Assembly: GCF_001494595.1 (NCBI RefSeq)
Contig: NZ_LN929907.1
Coordinates: 248,001 to 312,000 of the forward strand
Source of the DNA: Mycobacterium sp. M26
GTDB taxonomy: Bacteria; Actinomycetota; Actinomycetes; Mycobacteriales; Mycobacteriaceae
Length of the DNA: 64,000 bases
Reading direction: 5' to 3'
Shown here piece by piece: positions 1 through 8,890 of the stretch. The position numbers and the translations under genes are program-made. The notes below the pieces were generated by a model. That model ran no database searches. It saw nothing but the letters and a program-made list of their open reading frames with translations, and was not told the origin of the DNA. Numbering within the stretch: position 1 is the stretch's first letter; each line of letters starts with the position of its first letter.

Positions 1-438
1 GACCTGCAGCTCGCCACGCGGGGTCGAGTAGGTGATGGTCTCCCCGGCGCTCCGCCCGAACAGGGCCAGACCGAGTGGGCTGTCGGCGGTCAGCGTGCTG
101 TCCTCCTGGCCGGCCGGGGTCTCTTCCAGGTAGTTGATCACCCGCATGCGCAGCGGCTCGTCGCCGGGAAAGCGCAGCGTGACCTCGGTGCCATTGGGCA
201 GCTGACCCGGAACATCGGCATTGCCACCGGCCAGCAGCCAGGCCAGCCTGCTGATCTGCTCATCGATACCGGCGAGATCCTCGGCACGCTGCAGCGCGTC
301 GGCGGCGTCACCGCGGTCACCCACGGTGCCGGCGTCACCTTCGAGTTCGGCTCGCATCTGATCGCGCCGCCGCCGTAGATCGGCCAATTCGGCCTCCAGG
401 CGGCTGCGTTCCTCCCCGGCAAAGTTCGTCTCGCTCAT
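1..438 (-). CDS. GreA/GreB-family transcription elongation factor-like protein (3' end cut off)
   Basis: 146 codons are open from an ATG at 438 down to the window edge with no stop, so the C-terminus is missing. The N-terminal 75 residues look like the Gre coiled coil, rich in Arg/Glu/Leu with a GDRGDAADALQRA segment. The remainder resembles the Gre FKBP-like C-terminal domain (GTEVTLRF, then SPLGLALFG and YSTPRGE). It closely resembles M. tuberculosis Rv3788, a Gre-like protein of about 160 residues, so only some 15 residues should be missing. Gre-fold proteins bind RNA polymerase through the secondary channel; whether this one stimulates transcript cleavage is not shown. A GGAGG lies 12 bases before the start. 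Confidence 0.85.
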   Translation of the reverse strand, partial: MSETNFAGEERSRLEAELADLRRRRDQMRAELEGDAGTVGDRGDAADALQRAEDLAGIDEQISRLAWLLAGGNADVPGQLPNGTEVTLRFPGDEPLRMRVINYLEETPAGQEDSTLTADSPLGLALFGRSAGETITYSTPRGELQV

Positions 439-488
439 GCCGACAAGCTACCTCCGGGCTGCACCCGGGATACCTCGTTTTGGGCGGG

Positions 489-1529
489 CTACTCGACCAC
501 CAGCACCGCCGACTGCTCGACGGTGACCGTGATCGGTGCGCCGGGACTCAGCTCCCGGGTCAGTGCACTGGCCGTCTGCGAGATCAGCCGGGTGCCGTCA
601 GCCAGCGTGCAGTGCACCAGTGAGATCGGGCCCAGGAACGACACCGACGTCACCCGGGCGCTGCCCGTCGGGTCGGCGACCACCGTGACCGACTCCGGGC
701 GCACGAGCGCGACGCCGCGGCCGGCGGTCAGCGAGCCCGGCGCGACGGGCAGCGCGGCGCCCAACACCTGGGCGCGGTCGCCGGAGACCTCGGTGTCGAG
801 TCTGTTGTTGAGGCCGACGAATTCGGCCACGAACGGTGTCGCGGGCTGGGCGTAGACCTCGGCGGGTGCGGCGATCTGCTCCAGGCGGCCGCGGCTCATC
901 ACCCCGACCCGGTCGGCCACCGCCAGCGCCTCCTCCTGGTCGTGGGTGACGAACAACGTCGTCGTCCCGACCTCGAGTTGCACGCGGCGGATCTCGTCGC
1001 GCAGTTGGGCACGGACCTTGGCGTCCAGCGCCGAGAGCGGCTCGTCGAGCAGCAGCACCCGCGGTTGGATCGCCAGTGCCCGGGCGAGCGCCACGCGCTG
1101 CTGCTGGCCGCCGGACAGCTGATTGGCGTACTTCTGCTTGTGCTCACCGAGGCCGACCAGATCCAGCATGTCGGCGGCGCGCTCGGTGCGCTCCCGCTTG
1201 TCCCGGCCGCGCAGTTTGAGCCCGAAGGCGACGTTGTCCAGAACCGTGAGATGCGGGAACAGGCTGTAGGCCTGGAACACCATCCCCATATCGCGCTTGT
1301 TGGGCGGCACGTCGGTGATGTCGCGGGCGTCGACGGCCACCGATCCGGAGGTGGGCTCGTCCAGGCCTGCCAGGATGCGCAGCGCGGTGGTCTTGCCGCA
1401 TCCCGACGGCCCGAGCAGCGCCACCATCTCCCCCGGCTCCAGGTGCAGCGTCAGCCCGTCGAGGGCCCGCACCGCGCCGTAAACCCTTGTCACATCGATG
1501 AAGTCGACGGCAACGCCGTTGCGGGTCAT
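489..1529 (-). CDS. ABC importer ATP-binding protein (PotA/FbpC type)
   Basis: 346 residues with a full ABC ATPase signature set: Walker A GPSGCGKT at 40-47, Q-loop (VFQAYSLFP) near 85, LSGGQQQR at 138-145, Walker B VLLLDEP at 158-164 and H-loop His196. The C-terminal 100 residues form a TOBE-like regulatory region (ALVRPESVTVV). Length and order match the polyamine/iron/thiosulfate importer ATPases. Its ATG overlaps the stop of the preceding permease gene by 4 bases, so it is the last gene of a four-gene minus-strand operon (3195-4322, 2329-3189, 1526-2341, 489-1529). It should energise uptake by the two adjacent permeases. The substrate cannot be read from sequence. Confidence 0.92.
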   Translation of the reverse strand: MTRNGVAVDFIDVTRVYGAVRALDGLTLHLEPGEMVALLGPSGCGKTTALRILAGLDEPTSGSVAVDARDITDVPPNKRDMGMVFQAYSLFPHLTVLDNVAFGLKLRGRDKRERTERAADMLDLVGLGEHKQKYANQLSGGQQQRVALARALAIQPRVLLLDEPLSALDAKVRAQLRDEIRRVQLEVGTTTLFVTHDQEEALAVADRVGVMSRGRLEQIAAPAEVYAQPATPFVAEFVGLNNRLDTEVSGDRAQVLGAALPVAPGSLTAGRGVALVRPESVTVVADPTGSARVTSVSFLGPISLVHCTLADGTRLISQTASALTRELSPGAPITVTVEQSAVLVVE

Positions 1530-2341
1530 TCCTGTCCCTTCCGAGTGGTCGCCGGGGTCGGCGCACCGACGGTGGCGTCCTGATGTCGACCGCGGGTCAC
1601 CAGCGACAGGATCAGCAGCAGCGCGAATCCGAACAGCAGCGTGGCGAGCGAAGCCGCCACCGACGTGGGTCCGTCACTCTTGCCGATCGCGACGATGACG
1701 ACCTGCAGGTTCTGGTAGCCGCTCAGCGAGGCGATGGTGTACTCGCCGAGAACCACGGCGATCGAGATGAACGCCGCCGACAGCACGCCCGACCAGATGT
1801 TGGGCACGATGACCCGCAGGATCGTGGTGGTCCAGCCGGCCCCGAGTGAACGAGCGGCTTCAGCAAGGGTTTTCAGGTCGATCGACGACAGCGCGGCATC
1901 GATGGAACGGTAGGCGAACGGCAGCACCAGCACCACATAGACGAACGTCAGCGTCAGCGCCGACTCGCCGAAGATGTACACCACCCACAGGTAGACATTG
2001 CGCAACCCGACCACGATCACCAACGCCGGGATGGTCAGCGGCAGCAGGCACAGGAACTCCACCAGCCGCCGTCCCCAGGGTGCGCGCAACCGGACCCAGA
2101 TCATCGTCGGCACCAGGATCAGCAGCATGAGCACCACGGTGAACACCGCCAGCAGCAGCGAGACGATGATCGCCTGATACAGCATCTCGTTCTGCACCAG
2201 GTTCTTCCACGCCGCCAGGGTGCGGCCACCCGCGATGAGATTGCGGGTGCTGAAGTCCGCCATCGCGTACAGCGGGAACAGGAAGAACACGGCGAAGGCG
2301 CCCAACAGGATCGCGCGCCCCACCCGGCTCACTGCAGCCAC
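1526..2341 (-). CDS. ABC importer permease subunit (PotC type)
   Basis: 271 residues, mostly hydrophobic, starting with a signal-anchor-like helix (AILLGAFAVFFLFPLYAMA). The inner-membrane component (BPD_transp_1) signature appears as an EAARSLGAG-W-x3-RVIVPNI loop near 165-185, the EAA motif that docks on the ATPase. About six membrane segments are apparent. It overlaps the ATPase gene by 4 bases (ATGA) and the first permease gene by 13 bases, indicating translational coupling. It should pair with the other permease as a heterodimeric channel for the solute delivered by the lipoprotein encoded at 3195-4322. Confidence 0.9.
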   Translation of the reverse strand: MAAVSRVGRAILLGAFAVFFLFPLYAMADFSTRNLIAGGRTLAAWKNLVQNEMLYQAIIVSLLLAVFTVVLMLLILVPTMIWVRLRAPWGRRLVEFLCLLPLTIPALVIVVGLRNVYLWVVYIFGESALTLTFVYVVLVLPFAYRSIDAALSSIDLKTLAEAARSLGAGWTTTILRVIVPNIWSGVLSAAFISIAVVLGEYTIASLSGYQNLQVVIVAIGKSDGPTSVAASLATLLFGFALLLILSLVTRGRHQDATVGAPTPATTRKGQE

Positions 2342-3189
2342 CTCGCGGTGCGGCGCACCAGCAGGTTGTAGGCGGCCATCACCGCCGCGACCACCACCAC
2401 CATCTCCAGAGCCAGCGCGTAGGCGAACCCGGACTGGCCCAAGACCACCTCCGAAGTCAGCGCGGTGCGAATGAGCAGCGGCACGATCGGGCTGCCCTGG
2501 CTCACCAGGGCGGCGGCGGTGGCATAGGCGGCAAAAGCGTTGGCGAACAACAACAGTGCCGAACCGAGGAATGCGGGCGTCAGCAACGGGAAGCCCACCT
2601 CACGCCAGTAGTCCCAGCGCGACGCCCCCAAGCTCACCGCGGCTTCGCGCCACTCGGCCCGCAGGCCTTCCAGCGCGGGGGTGAACACGATGACCATGAG
2701 CGGGATCTGAAAGTAGGTGTACACCAGGATCAGGCCGCGCAACGAGTACAGCCAGCCGTCACCGGCCAGGTTGAAACCGAACCGGTCGAACACCCAGACC
2801 GTCAGAACACCATTGAGTCCGATAGTGGCCAGGAACGCGAAAGCCAATGCCACCCCGCCGAATTGGGCGAGCACGCTGCATAGCGACAGCACCACCCGCC
2901 GCAGCAGGGAGGTGGGCGGGCTGCTGACCACCAGCCAGGACAGCAGGGCACCCAGGACCGCACCGAGCGCGGCCGTGCTGGCCGAGAGCAGCACGCTCTT
3001 GCCCAGTGCGGACAGCGCCGTGCCGGAGAACAGCAGGGCGATGCGATCCAGCGAGAACTGCCCGTCGAGGTAGAACGCCGAGACGACGACGGTGACCGTC
3101 GGAACGATCAGGAAGATCCCGACGAACAACCCGAACGGCAGTAGCGGGATCGCTTCGCGCAGCCGCCGACCCGCGATACCGCCTGCCAT
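2329..3189 (-). CDS. ABC importer permease subunit (PotB type)
   Basis: 286 residues from the ATG at 3189. The reading frame is open further upstream, but that part lies across the end of the binding-protein gene and reads as Arg-rich antisense-style sequence, so it is rejected. Hydrophobic segments begin at residue 15 (LPFGLFVGIFLIVPTVTVV). An EAA-type loop, EAAVSLGASRWDYWREV, lies around residue 170. It starts 5 bases after the stop of the substrate-binding gene and overlaps the next permease gene by 13 bases. It is one half of the predicted permease dimer. Confidence 0.9.
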   Translation of the reverse strand: MAGGIAGRRLREAIPLLPFGLFVGIFLIVPTVTVVVSAFYLDGQFSLDRIALLFSGTALSALGKSVLLSASTAALGAVLGALLSWLVVSSPPTSLLRRVVLSLCSVLAQFGGVALAFAFLATIGLNGVLTVWVFDRFGFNLAGDGWLYSLRGLILVYTYFQIPLMVIVFTPALEGLRAEWREAAVSLGASRWDYWREVGFPLLTPAFLGSALLLFANAFAAYATAAALVSQGSPIVPLLIRTALTSEVVLGQSGFAYALALEMVVVVAAVMAAYNLLVRRTARWLQ

Positions 3190-3194
3190 CCGGG

Positions 3195-4322
3195 TCAGCC
3201 GATCGCCTTGGCCCAGTTGTCGGCCAGGTACTTCGTGGCCTTGTCGGTCTGCTCCTGGGTCAGGATCACCGGGGTGCCGCTGACGGCGGGCAGCTTCTCG
3301 TAGGCGGCGGCGTCGATGGTTCCGGCCTTCACCATCGCATCGGCGCGCACCGGCCGCGCACCGCCACCGAGGAACAGGTTCTGACCCTCGTCGCTGTAGA
3401 GGAACTCCTGCCACAACCGCGCGGCGGCCGGATGCGGCGCATCCTTGTTGATCGCCTGGAAGTAGTACCCGCCCAGGACCGCGCCCTGCGGGACGAACAC
3501 CTTCCAGCTGGGCAGCTTCTTGGTCTCGGCGGCATTGAGGTAGTCCCAGTCGATGACCACCGGGGTCTGGCCGGATTCGATGGTCGCCGGGGTCGGGTCG
3601 ACGGGCAGGAAGTTGCCGGCCTGCTTGAGCTTGCCGAAGAACCCGACTCCGGGGGCGATGTCATCAGCCGAACCACCCTGCGACAGTGCCACCATCGCCA
3701 CGCCGGAGAACGCCGCACCGGCCTGGGTGGGGTCGCCGTTGAGCGCGACCTTGCCCTTGTAATCGGCCTTGAGCAGATCGTTGACCGAGCTCATGTCGGG
3801 CACCTTCGCCGAGTCGTAGCCGATCGACATGTAGCCGCCGTAGTCGTTGACCCAGGTGCCGTTCGGGTCCTTCATCCCCGCCGGGATGCTGTCGAAGGTG
3901 GCCACCTTGTAGGGCGCGAACAGCGCGGTGTTGGCCAGCGCCACCGACTGGCCGAGGTCGAACACGTCCGGGGCGGTGCTGCGGCCCTTCTGCTGGTTGG
4001 CGGCGTTGATCTCGTCCTGGCTGGCGGCGTCGGGCTGCGCCGAGTTCACCTTGATGCCGTACTTGTCGCCGAAGGCCTTGATGATGGCGCCGTAGTTGGC
4101 CCAGTCCGGCGGAAGCGCGATGACGTTGAGTTCGCCTTCCTTCTTGGCCGCGGCGACCAGACCGTCCATGCCCCCGAAGTCGGCAGCCGAGGTCGCCTGG
4201 GCTGCGGCGACACCGGAGTTGGTCTGCTCGCCCCCACTCTTCTTCTCGGGCGGTGCGCAGGCGACGGCGGAGGCGACGACTGCGGTGGAGGCAAGGACGG
4301 CGATCAGACGTGCGGTCTTCAT
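3195..4322 (-). CDS. ABC importer solute-binding lipoprotein (PotD/Fe3+-binding type)
   Basis: 375 residues. A Lys/Arg-containing start is followed by a hydrophobic stretch ending in ASAVAC, so Cys22 is the likely lipidated residue. The mature protein starts with a linker rich in Gly/Ser/Ala and then reads as a bacterial type-2 periplasmic binding protein (VAAAKKEGELNVIALPPDWANYG; WVNDYGGYMSIGYD), as in extracellular solute-binding families 1/6. The start at 4322 is preferred because an AAGAAGG Shine-Dalgarno sits 7 bases before it; the 33 extra upstream codons have no signal-peptide character. It is the first gene of the importer operon. Polyamines, iron or an organophosphonate are possible ligands. 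Confidence 0.9.
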   Translation of the reverse strand: MKTARLIAVLASTAVVASAVACAPPEKKSGGEQTNSGVAAAQATSAADFGGMDGLVAAAKKEGELNVIALPPDWANYGAIIKAFGDKYGIKVNSAQPDAASQDEINAANQQKGRSTAPDVFDLGQSVALANTALFAPYKVATFDSIPAGMKDPNGTWVNDYGGYMSIGYDSAKVPDMSSVNDLLKADYKGKVALNGDPTQAGAAFSGVAMVALSQGGSADDIAPGVGFFGKLKQAGNFLPVDPTPATIESGQTPVVIDWDYLNAAETKKLPSWKVFVPQGAVLGGYYFQAINKDAPHPAAARLWQEFLYSDEGQNLFLGGGARPVRADAMVKAGTIDAAAYEKLPAVSGTPVILTQEQTDKATKYLADNWAKAIG

Positions 4323-4395
4323 GACTGAACCTTCTTGTGAGCAGGTGGCGATCCGGTGGCGCCGGGACGTCCACAGCGGGTCGCGAAGGTGAACG

Positions 4396-4410
4396 CGATC
4401 GTCACGATCG
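4396..4410. repeat. Perfect inverted repeat between the ABC operon and the HugZ-like gene
   Basis: CGATCGT-C-ACGATCG, 7-base arms around one base. It lies 74 bases upstream of the binding-protein start and 91 bases upstream of the divergent flavoprotein start. Its position suits an operator for one or both genes, but no regulator gene is adjacent. In high-GC DNA a 7-base arm can arise by chance. Confidence 0.4.
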
Positions 4411-4500
4411 TGCTCCCCCATCGCGCTGCCGGGTGGCGCTTTGGCGCCATTGCCGACGCGGGCCCGGAGTTCGATCCGACAGTCGCGGTATGGTGCCGAC

Positions 4501-5307
4501 GTGGCCTCCCGTGATCATGGCGACCCGGGCGATGCCCCGTCGGTACCGCCGCCGCTCATCCCGGTCGTCGACGAGACGCGGCCGTCGGCCGCCGAAGAAG
4601 CCCGCACCATCGCCGCGTCCACCAACACCGGGGTGCTGGCAAGCCTCACCACCTCCGGTGATCCGTGGGCCTCGTTCGTCACCTACGGACTGCTGGAGGG
4701 CGCGCCGGTGCTGTGCGTTTCGCACATGGCCGAGCACGGTCGCAACCTCGCCCACGACCACCGCGCGAGCCTGGCGATCGTGGCGCCCACGACGGAGACC
4801 GATCCGTTGGCCAGTGGGCGCATCACGCTGGCCGGGGTGGTCGAACACCCGGCGGGCGACGAGTTGGCGGCGGCGCGCGACGCGCACCTCGCCGCCGTGG
4901 AGGCGGCGAAGTACTACATCGACTATTCCGACTTCTCGCTGTGGGTGCTGCGTGTGCACCGGGTCCGCTGGGTGGGCGGTTACGGCCGGATGGATTCCGC
5001 GACGGCGCAGGACTACACCGCCGCCGCGCCGGACCCGGTTCGACCGCACGCCGCCGGTGCGATCGCCCATCTGAACACCGATCACGCCGATTCGCTGGCG
5101 GCGATGGCCCGCACACTGGGCGGCTATCCCGACGCCACCGCGGCGGTGTGCACCAGCATCGACCGCTACGGCATGGACTTGCGGGTCAGCACTCCGCGCG
5201 GCCCTGCGGCGGCCTACACCCGGGTCGGGTTCGGCAAACCCCTGAACTCCGCCGACGAATTGCGATCGGCGGCAGTCGAACTCACCGCCCGTGCCCGCCA
5301 GGGCTGA
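4501..5307 (+). CDS. HugZ-like FMN-binding split-barrel protein with DUF2470 domain
   Basis: 268 residues from GTG 4501. Residues about 30-165 resemble the pyridoxamine-5'-phosphate-oxidase-like split barrel (TIAASTNTGVLASLTTSGDPWASFVTYG uses the usual small-residue strand pattern; LWVLRVHRVRWVGGYGRM closes it). Residues about 185-265 (HLNTDHADSLAAMARTLGG) are a typical DUF2470 domain as found in HugZ haem-degrading proteins. The start is supported by a TATGGT -10-like hexamer at 4489-4494 with 6 bases to the GTG, giving a leaderless mRNA. Haem or F420/FMN chemistry is possible; I infer the family only. Confidence 0.8.
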   Translation: MASRDHGDPGDAPSVPPPLIPVVDETRPSAAEEARTIAASTNTGVLASLTTSGDPWASFVTYGLLEGAPVLCVSHMAEHGRNLAHDHRASLAIVAPTTETDPLASGRITLAGVVEHPAGDELAAARDAHLAAVEAAKYYIDYSDFSLWVLRVHRVRWVGGYGRMDSATAQDYTAAAPDPVRPHAAGAIAHLNTDHADSLAAMARTLGGYPDATAAVCTSIDRYGMDLRVSTPRGPAAAYTRVGFGKPLNSADELRSAAVELTARARQG

Positions 5308-5312
5308 GGCGA

Positions 5313-5525
5313 TCACGCACCGCGTCCGGTGCTCTGCTGCAATTCGTCGATGAGTTCAGAGGCCTGCGCCTTGGTCATATGTGCCGGTACCTCGATTCCG
5401 GCCTCCTGGGCCAGCGTGCCCAGATAGCTGCGTTGCGGTCCCGTCATGGGTTCGTCGCCGGTGACCCATTCCGACTGGTCCTTGGTGGGATTCTCCCGGG
5501 GTGCGCGGTCGAGATCGTCGCTCAT
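5313..5525 (-). CDS. Small DUF3072-type protein
   Basis: 70 residues from ATG 5525. The pattern PMTGPQRSYLGTLAQEAGI followed by MTKAQASELIDELQ matches the short actinobacterial DUF3072 family, in which the C-terminal helix pair is the conserved core. The N-terminal 25 residues are polar and probably disordered. The stop is 6 bases from the convergent flavoprotein stop. No function is known for the family. Confidence 0.75.
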   Translation of the reverse strand: MSDDLDRAPRENPTKDQSEWVTGDEPMTGPQRSYLGTLAQEAGIEVPAHMTKAQASELIDELQQSTGRGA

Positions 5526-5555
5526 GCCCCTAGCTATGCCCATCGCGGCCCGGAT

Positions 5556-6452
5556 CTACGCCTGCTGCGCGGACTTGACCACGCGGCGCAGGAACTCGAC
5601 CTGGTCGGCCTTGACCTGCGGATCGTGATAGATCGCGAAGTGGCCGTAGGGATAGCGCCTGAGTTCTCCGCGCGGTGCGGCGTGGGCGGCCTTGATGCTG
5701 GAGCCCGGAGGTGTGGTGGTGTCCTCGTCGCAGACACAGACCAGCACCGGCATCGACAACCGCGCGGCCGCGCGCACCGGCCGGTAGAACGGCAGGGTCA
5801 GCACGAACCGGGCGGCGACCTCGTTGCGCCACAGTGAGCGGGCAGCCACGATCGCCTCGAACCCGGGCAGTGCATCGGGCGCCGTCATCACCGCGAAGCT
5901 GCCGGGGGCCGCAACGGCCGGGATCAGGATCGGGTCGCGGCCACGGGCCGCACCGACGCGGTCCCGTATCGCGGCTGCAGTCGCTCTGAGCAGGTTGGAC
6001 ACCGGCATCTCACGCACGGTTGGCAGGCTGTCGGTGAACGGCGCCTGCGACACCACCGCGGCGATACCCGGATCCGTGGCCGCCACAGCCAACACATGTC
6101 CACCGCTGAACGACGACCCCCACAGCACGATGCCATTCGAGTCGATGTCATCGCGTTGCCGTGCCCAGTGCACGACGGCCCGATAGTCGTCGTGCTGCCT
6201 GCCGATGTCCAGAAGCTGTCGGGGCTGCCCGCTCGACGCGCCGAAGTGCCGATAGTCGAAGAGCACAACCGCAAATCCCGCGTCGCGGAAAGCCTCGGCA
6301 TAGCCGGGCAAACCGTCATCGCGGGTCGCGGAGAAGCCGTGCGCCATCACCACGCAGGGCACCCGCGGACCCGACGAATCCGGCCGGTACAGGTAGGCCG
6401 CCAGCTCCTCGCCGTGCGACGGGATGCGGATGTCCTCCGGTGAAGTTGCCAT
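5556..6452 (-). CDS. Alpha/beta-hydrolase (dienelactone hydrolase/X-Pro peptidase-like)
   Basis: 298 residues with an alpha/beta hydrolase fold. The oxyanion strand is VVMAHGFSATRD, the nucleophile elbow is GSSFSGG, the acid is probably in VCDEDTTTPP, and the His is in GHFAIYHD near the end. The combination of AYLYRP, HGFSATRDDGL and FDYRHFGAS is typical of actinobacterial hydrolases annotated as alpha/beta hydrolase or acetyl-xylan-esterase-like. The substrate is unknown. It is divergent from the esterase at 6511 with a short shared upstream region. Confidence 0.85.
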   Translation of the reverse strand: MATSPEDIRIPSHGEELAAYLYRPDSSGPRVPCVVMAHGFSATRDDGLPGYAEAFRDAGFAVVLFDYRHFGASSGQPRQLLDIGRQHDDYRAVVHWARQRDDIDSNGIVLWGSSFSGGHVLAVAATDPGIAAVVSQAPFTDSLPTVREMPVSNLLRATAAAIRDRVGAARGRDPILIPAVAAPGSFAVMTAPDALPGFEAIVAARSLWRNEVAARFVLTLPFYRPVRAAARLSMPVLVCVCDEDTTTPPGSSIKAAHAAPRGELRRYPYGHFAIYHDPQVKADQVEFLRRVVKSAQQA

Positions 6453-6510
6453 GGCTCACTCCTTGCTCGCCGCCGGCCCGGCGCCCGGCCGTGTCCCTAC
6501 TATGGGCCAC

Positions 6511-7560
6511 GTGATCCCCGCAGCGTTGCGTTCTGTGCCAGCCGGTCTGACCGATGTGACCGCGCCGGTCGCCATCGACGGACTCAGCTACGTCGCCCCG
6601 GACGATCCGGCGATGCCGATGTACCGGGTGATCGCCAACAACAGGAAGCCGGTCGCATTGCGGGACTTGATGATTGCGCCGGTGCGCAGCGGATACATCG
6701 GCGACGGCCACCAGCCGGACCCGTCGCTGGTTCCCCCGACAGGAGCCGAGGCGGTGCCGGGAGTGGACGTCGACCAGGTGTATCTACCGGTGCGCGACGG
6801 GGTGGCCCGCTGCCAGCTGTTCCGGCCGGAGGGCTCCTCGCAGCAGGCCCTGCCGATCATCGTCTACCTGCACGGTGGCGGGTTCACGGTGGGATCATCG
6901 GAGGACTGCGACTTCCTGACCCGCAAGCTTGCGATCACCAACGGCGCGCTGGTCGTGTCCGTGAATTATCGCTGCGCCCCGGAATTTCCATTCCCGACAC
7001 CGTTCGACGACGTCTTCGACGTCTACCGATGGGTCTGCGACAACGGCGACCAACTCGGCGGGGACCCCGCACGCATCGCCGTCGCGGGGGACTCGGCGGG
7101 CTCCAATCTCGCGGCCGCGATCCCGTTGCGGGCGCGCGACGAGGGCGTCCGACTCCCCGATGCGGTGGTGATGCTGGGTGCCATGCCGGACTTCCAGTTC
7201 GAACGCTGGGACTCGTTCCTGCGCCAGGCACCACGCGGCATCGTCTACGACATGGCGTTCGCCGGGTTCATCCGCGGTGCCTACGTGTCCTCAACGCCGT
7301 GGAACCACCCCTGGGTCAGCCCTATCGAGGGCGACCTGCGCGGGTATCCGCTGACGTTCGTCACCGCCGGCACCCACGATCCGATTGTGGACTCCGCCAA
7401 GGCCTTCGCCACCGCACTGCGCGAGGCAGGCACCGAGGTCGTCGACTACTACCCCGAGGGCATGCCGCACGGGTACTACTTCTTTCCCGGGGTACACCAG
7501 CAGGAGAACGTCGCCTACGAACTGGTGGCCAGCGCACTGGCCGGGCCGTTCGGCCGGTAA
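6511..7560 (+). CDS. Alpha/beta-hydrolase fold-3 esterase/lipase (hormone-sensitive-lipase family)
   Basis: 349 residues from GTG 6511. It carries the HSL-family oxyanion motif HGGGF and the nucleophile elbow GDSAGSN. The acid is in TAGTHDPIVDSA and the His is in EGMPHGYYFFPG. This is the mycobacterial Lip/NlhH type, acting on short-chain or lipid esters. GTG 6511 is preferred over ATG 6502 because a TACTAT hexamer at 6498-6503 leaves exactly 7 bases to GTG, a leaderless arrangement, and overlaps the ATG. The first 65 residues before the catalytic domain form the cap region. It converges with, and overlaps by 46 bases, the P450 gene. Confidence 0.88.
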   Translation: MIPAALRSVPAGLTDVTAPVAIDGLSYVAPDDPAMPMYRVIANNRKPVALRDLMIAPVRSGYIGDGHQPDPSLVPPTGAEAVPGVDVDQVYLPVRDGVARCQLFRPEGSSQQALPIIVYLHGGGFTVGSSEDCDFLTRKLAITNGALVVSVNYRCAPEFPFPTPFDDVFDVYRWVCDNGDQLGGDPARIAVAGDSAGSNLAAAIPLRARDEGVRLPDAVVMLGAMPDFQFERWDSFLRQAPRGIVYDMAFAGFIRGAYVSSTPWNHPWVSPIEGDLRGYPLTFVTAGTHDPIVDSAKAFATALREAGTEVVDYYPEGMPHGYYFFPGVHQQENVAYELVASALAGPFGR

Positions 7561-8873
7561 ACGTCGCTACGCCGACGCACGACCGCCAGACCACCGGCAG
7601 CCGGGGCGTTGGCGACCCCGCGGTAGTGCAGGGATTCCCCGGGATCGTCCGTGGGCTCGAACGTGAACTCGCGCAACAAGGTTCGCAACGTCACGTTCAT
7701 CTCCATGTTGGCGAACGCCGCCCCGATGCAGCGGCGGATACCGCCGCCGAACGGGATCCACGCGTAGTTGTCGGGGGGATTGCCCACGAACCGATCCGGA
7801 TCGAATGCCGAGGGCTCGGGGAACCGGGACCGCGAGGCGTGCGCCAGCGCGATGCTGACCATGACCACGTGGTTCTCCGGGATCACCCACTCGCCCAGTC
7901 GCATTCTGGTCACCGTGCGCCGCGAGGTGCCGTCGATGACCGGCCGCACCCGCTGGACTTCCCAGATGGTGGCCTGCTGCAGCTCGGATCCGCCGGCGTC
8001 GGCTTCCCAGGTGAGCCGCTCAAGCAATTCCGGATGCCGGCGCACCCGCTCGATGAGCCAGGCCAGGGTGGTGGCGGTCGTCTCGTGACCGGCGGTCAGC
8101 AGGGTGAGGAGTTCGTCGGCGATGTGGCTGTTGGAGATCCGGGAGCCGTCGTCATAGCGCGCCCGCAGCATCAGGGACAGCACATCGGTGCGGTCCTCGA
8201 AGTTCGGGTCGGCCAGCGCGTCGGCGATCAGCGAGTCGATGATCTCGTCGTAGCGGCGCCGGAACCGGCGCATCGTCCCGCCCGGGCTGCGCGAACCGAA
8301 GTCGCGGCGGAAGAATCTCGGCAGCACCACCATTCGCGATCCCACCTCGACGGTGCGCGGCAGCAGGTCACGCAGTTCGTCGAACGCCGCGCCCTCGGCA
8401 CCGAAGACCGTGCGCAGGATCGCGTTGAGGGTGATCCGCATCATCGACGGCAGGGTCTCGAACTCGACACCTTCGGGCCAGGTAGCGACCTCGCGCATCA
8501 CCTCTTCTTCGACCACCGCCTCGTAGCTGTGCATCCGCTTGCCGTGGAAGGGCGGCACCAGCAGCTTGCGCCGGGCCCGGTGCTCGTCGCCGTCGAGACT
8601 GAACGTCGAGCCGGGGCCCAGCACCTCGCCGAGGTTGGTGGCCCGCTCCACTAGGTCGGTGCTCGCGGTGAACAGCTCCTTGATGAGGTCGGGTTCGCTG
8701 ATCAGGACCGTCTTGCCGAAGATCGGCAGGTTCAGGGTGAGGCTGGGACCGTAGCGGCGGGCCAGCGCGCCGACCGACGCGCGCCGCGAGGCGAGGAACT
8801 GGAAGCCCTGGACCGCCTTGGGCGTGCGTGGCCCGGGCGGGAGCCGGATCGGATCCGTCGTCGCCTGAGCCAT
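7515..8873 (-). CDS. Cytochrome P450, CYP138-like
   Basis: 452 residues. The I-helix motif is AGHETTATT and the haem-thiolate loop is FGGGIRRCIG, whose Cys is the axial ligand. The N-terminal RLPPGPRTPK proline segment, PPFHGKRMHSYE and the ITLNAILRTVFG region are close to M. tuberculosis CYP138 (Rv0136). The start at ATG 8873 is fixed by GAGGGG 7 bases upstream; the in-frame GTG at 8888 lies before that ribosome site. Substrate unknown; electrons must come from a ferredoxin encoded elsewhere. Upstream are two near-identical palindromes that should be repressor sites. The 3' end overlaps the esterase gene by 46 bases. Confidence 0.9.
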   Translation of the reverse strand: MAQATTDPIRLPPGPRTPKAVQGFQFLASRRASVGALARRYGPSLTLNLPIFGKTVLISEPDLIKELFTASTDLVERATNLGEVLGPGSTFSLDGDEHRARRKLLVPPFHGKRMHSYEAVVEEEVMREVATWPEGVEFETLPSMMRITLNAILRTVFGAEGAAFDELRDLLPRTVEVGSRMVVLPRFFRRDFGSRSPGGTMRRFRRRYDEIIDSLIADALADPNFEDRTDVLSLMLRARYDDGSRISNSHIADELLTLLTAGHETTATTLAWLIERVRRHPELLERLTWEADAGGSELQQATIWEVQRVRPVIDGTSRRTVTRMRLGEWVIPENHVVMVSIALAHASRSRFPEPSAFDPDRFVGNPPDNYAWIPFGGGIRRCIGAAFANMEMNVTLRTLLREFTFEPTDDPGESLHYRGVANAPAAGGLAVVRRRSDVYRPNGPASALATSS

Positions 8874-8890
8874 CCGGTCACCCCTCACGT

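Noticed and set aside
6502..6510. ATG 6502 as the esterase start
   Set aside because: A TACTAT -10 hexamer overlaps it, and GTG 6511 has the leaderless spacing of other genes here. It is still possible.
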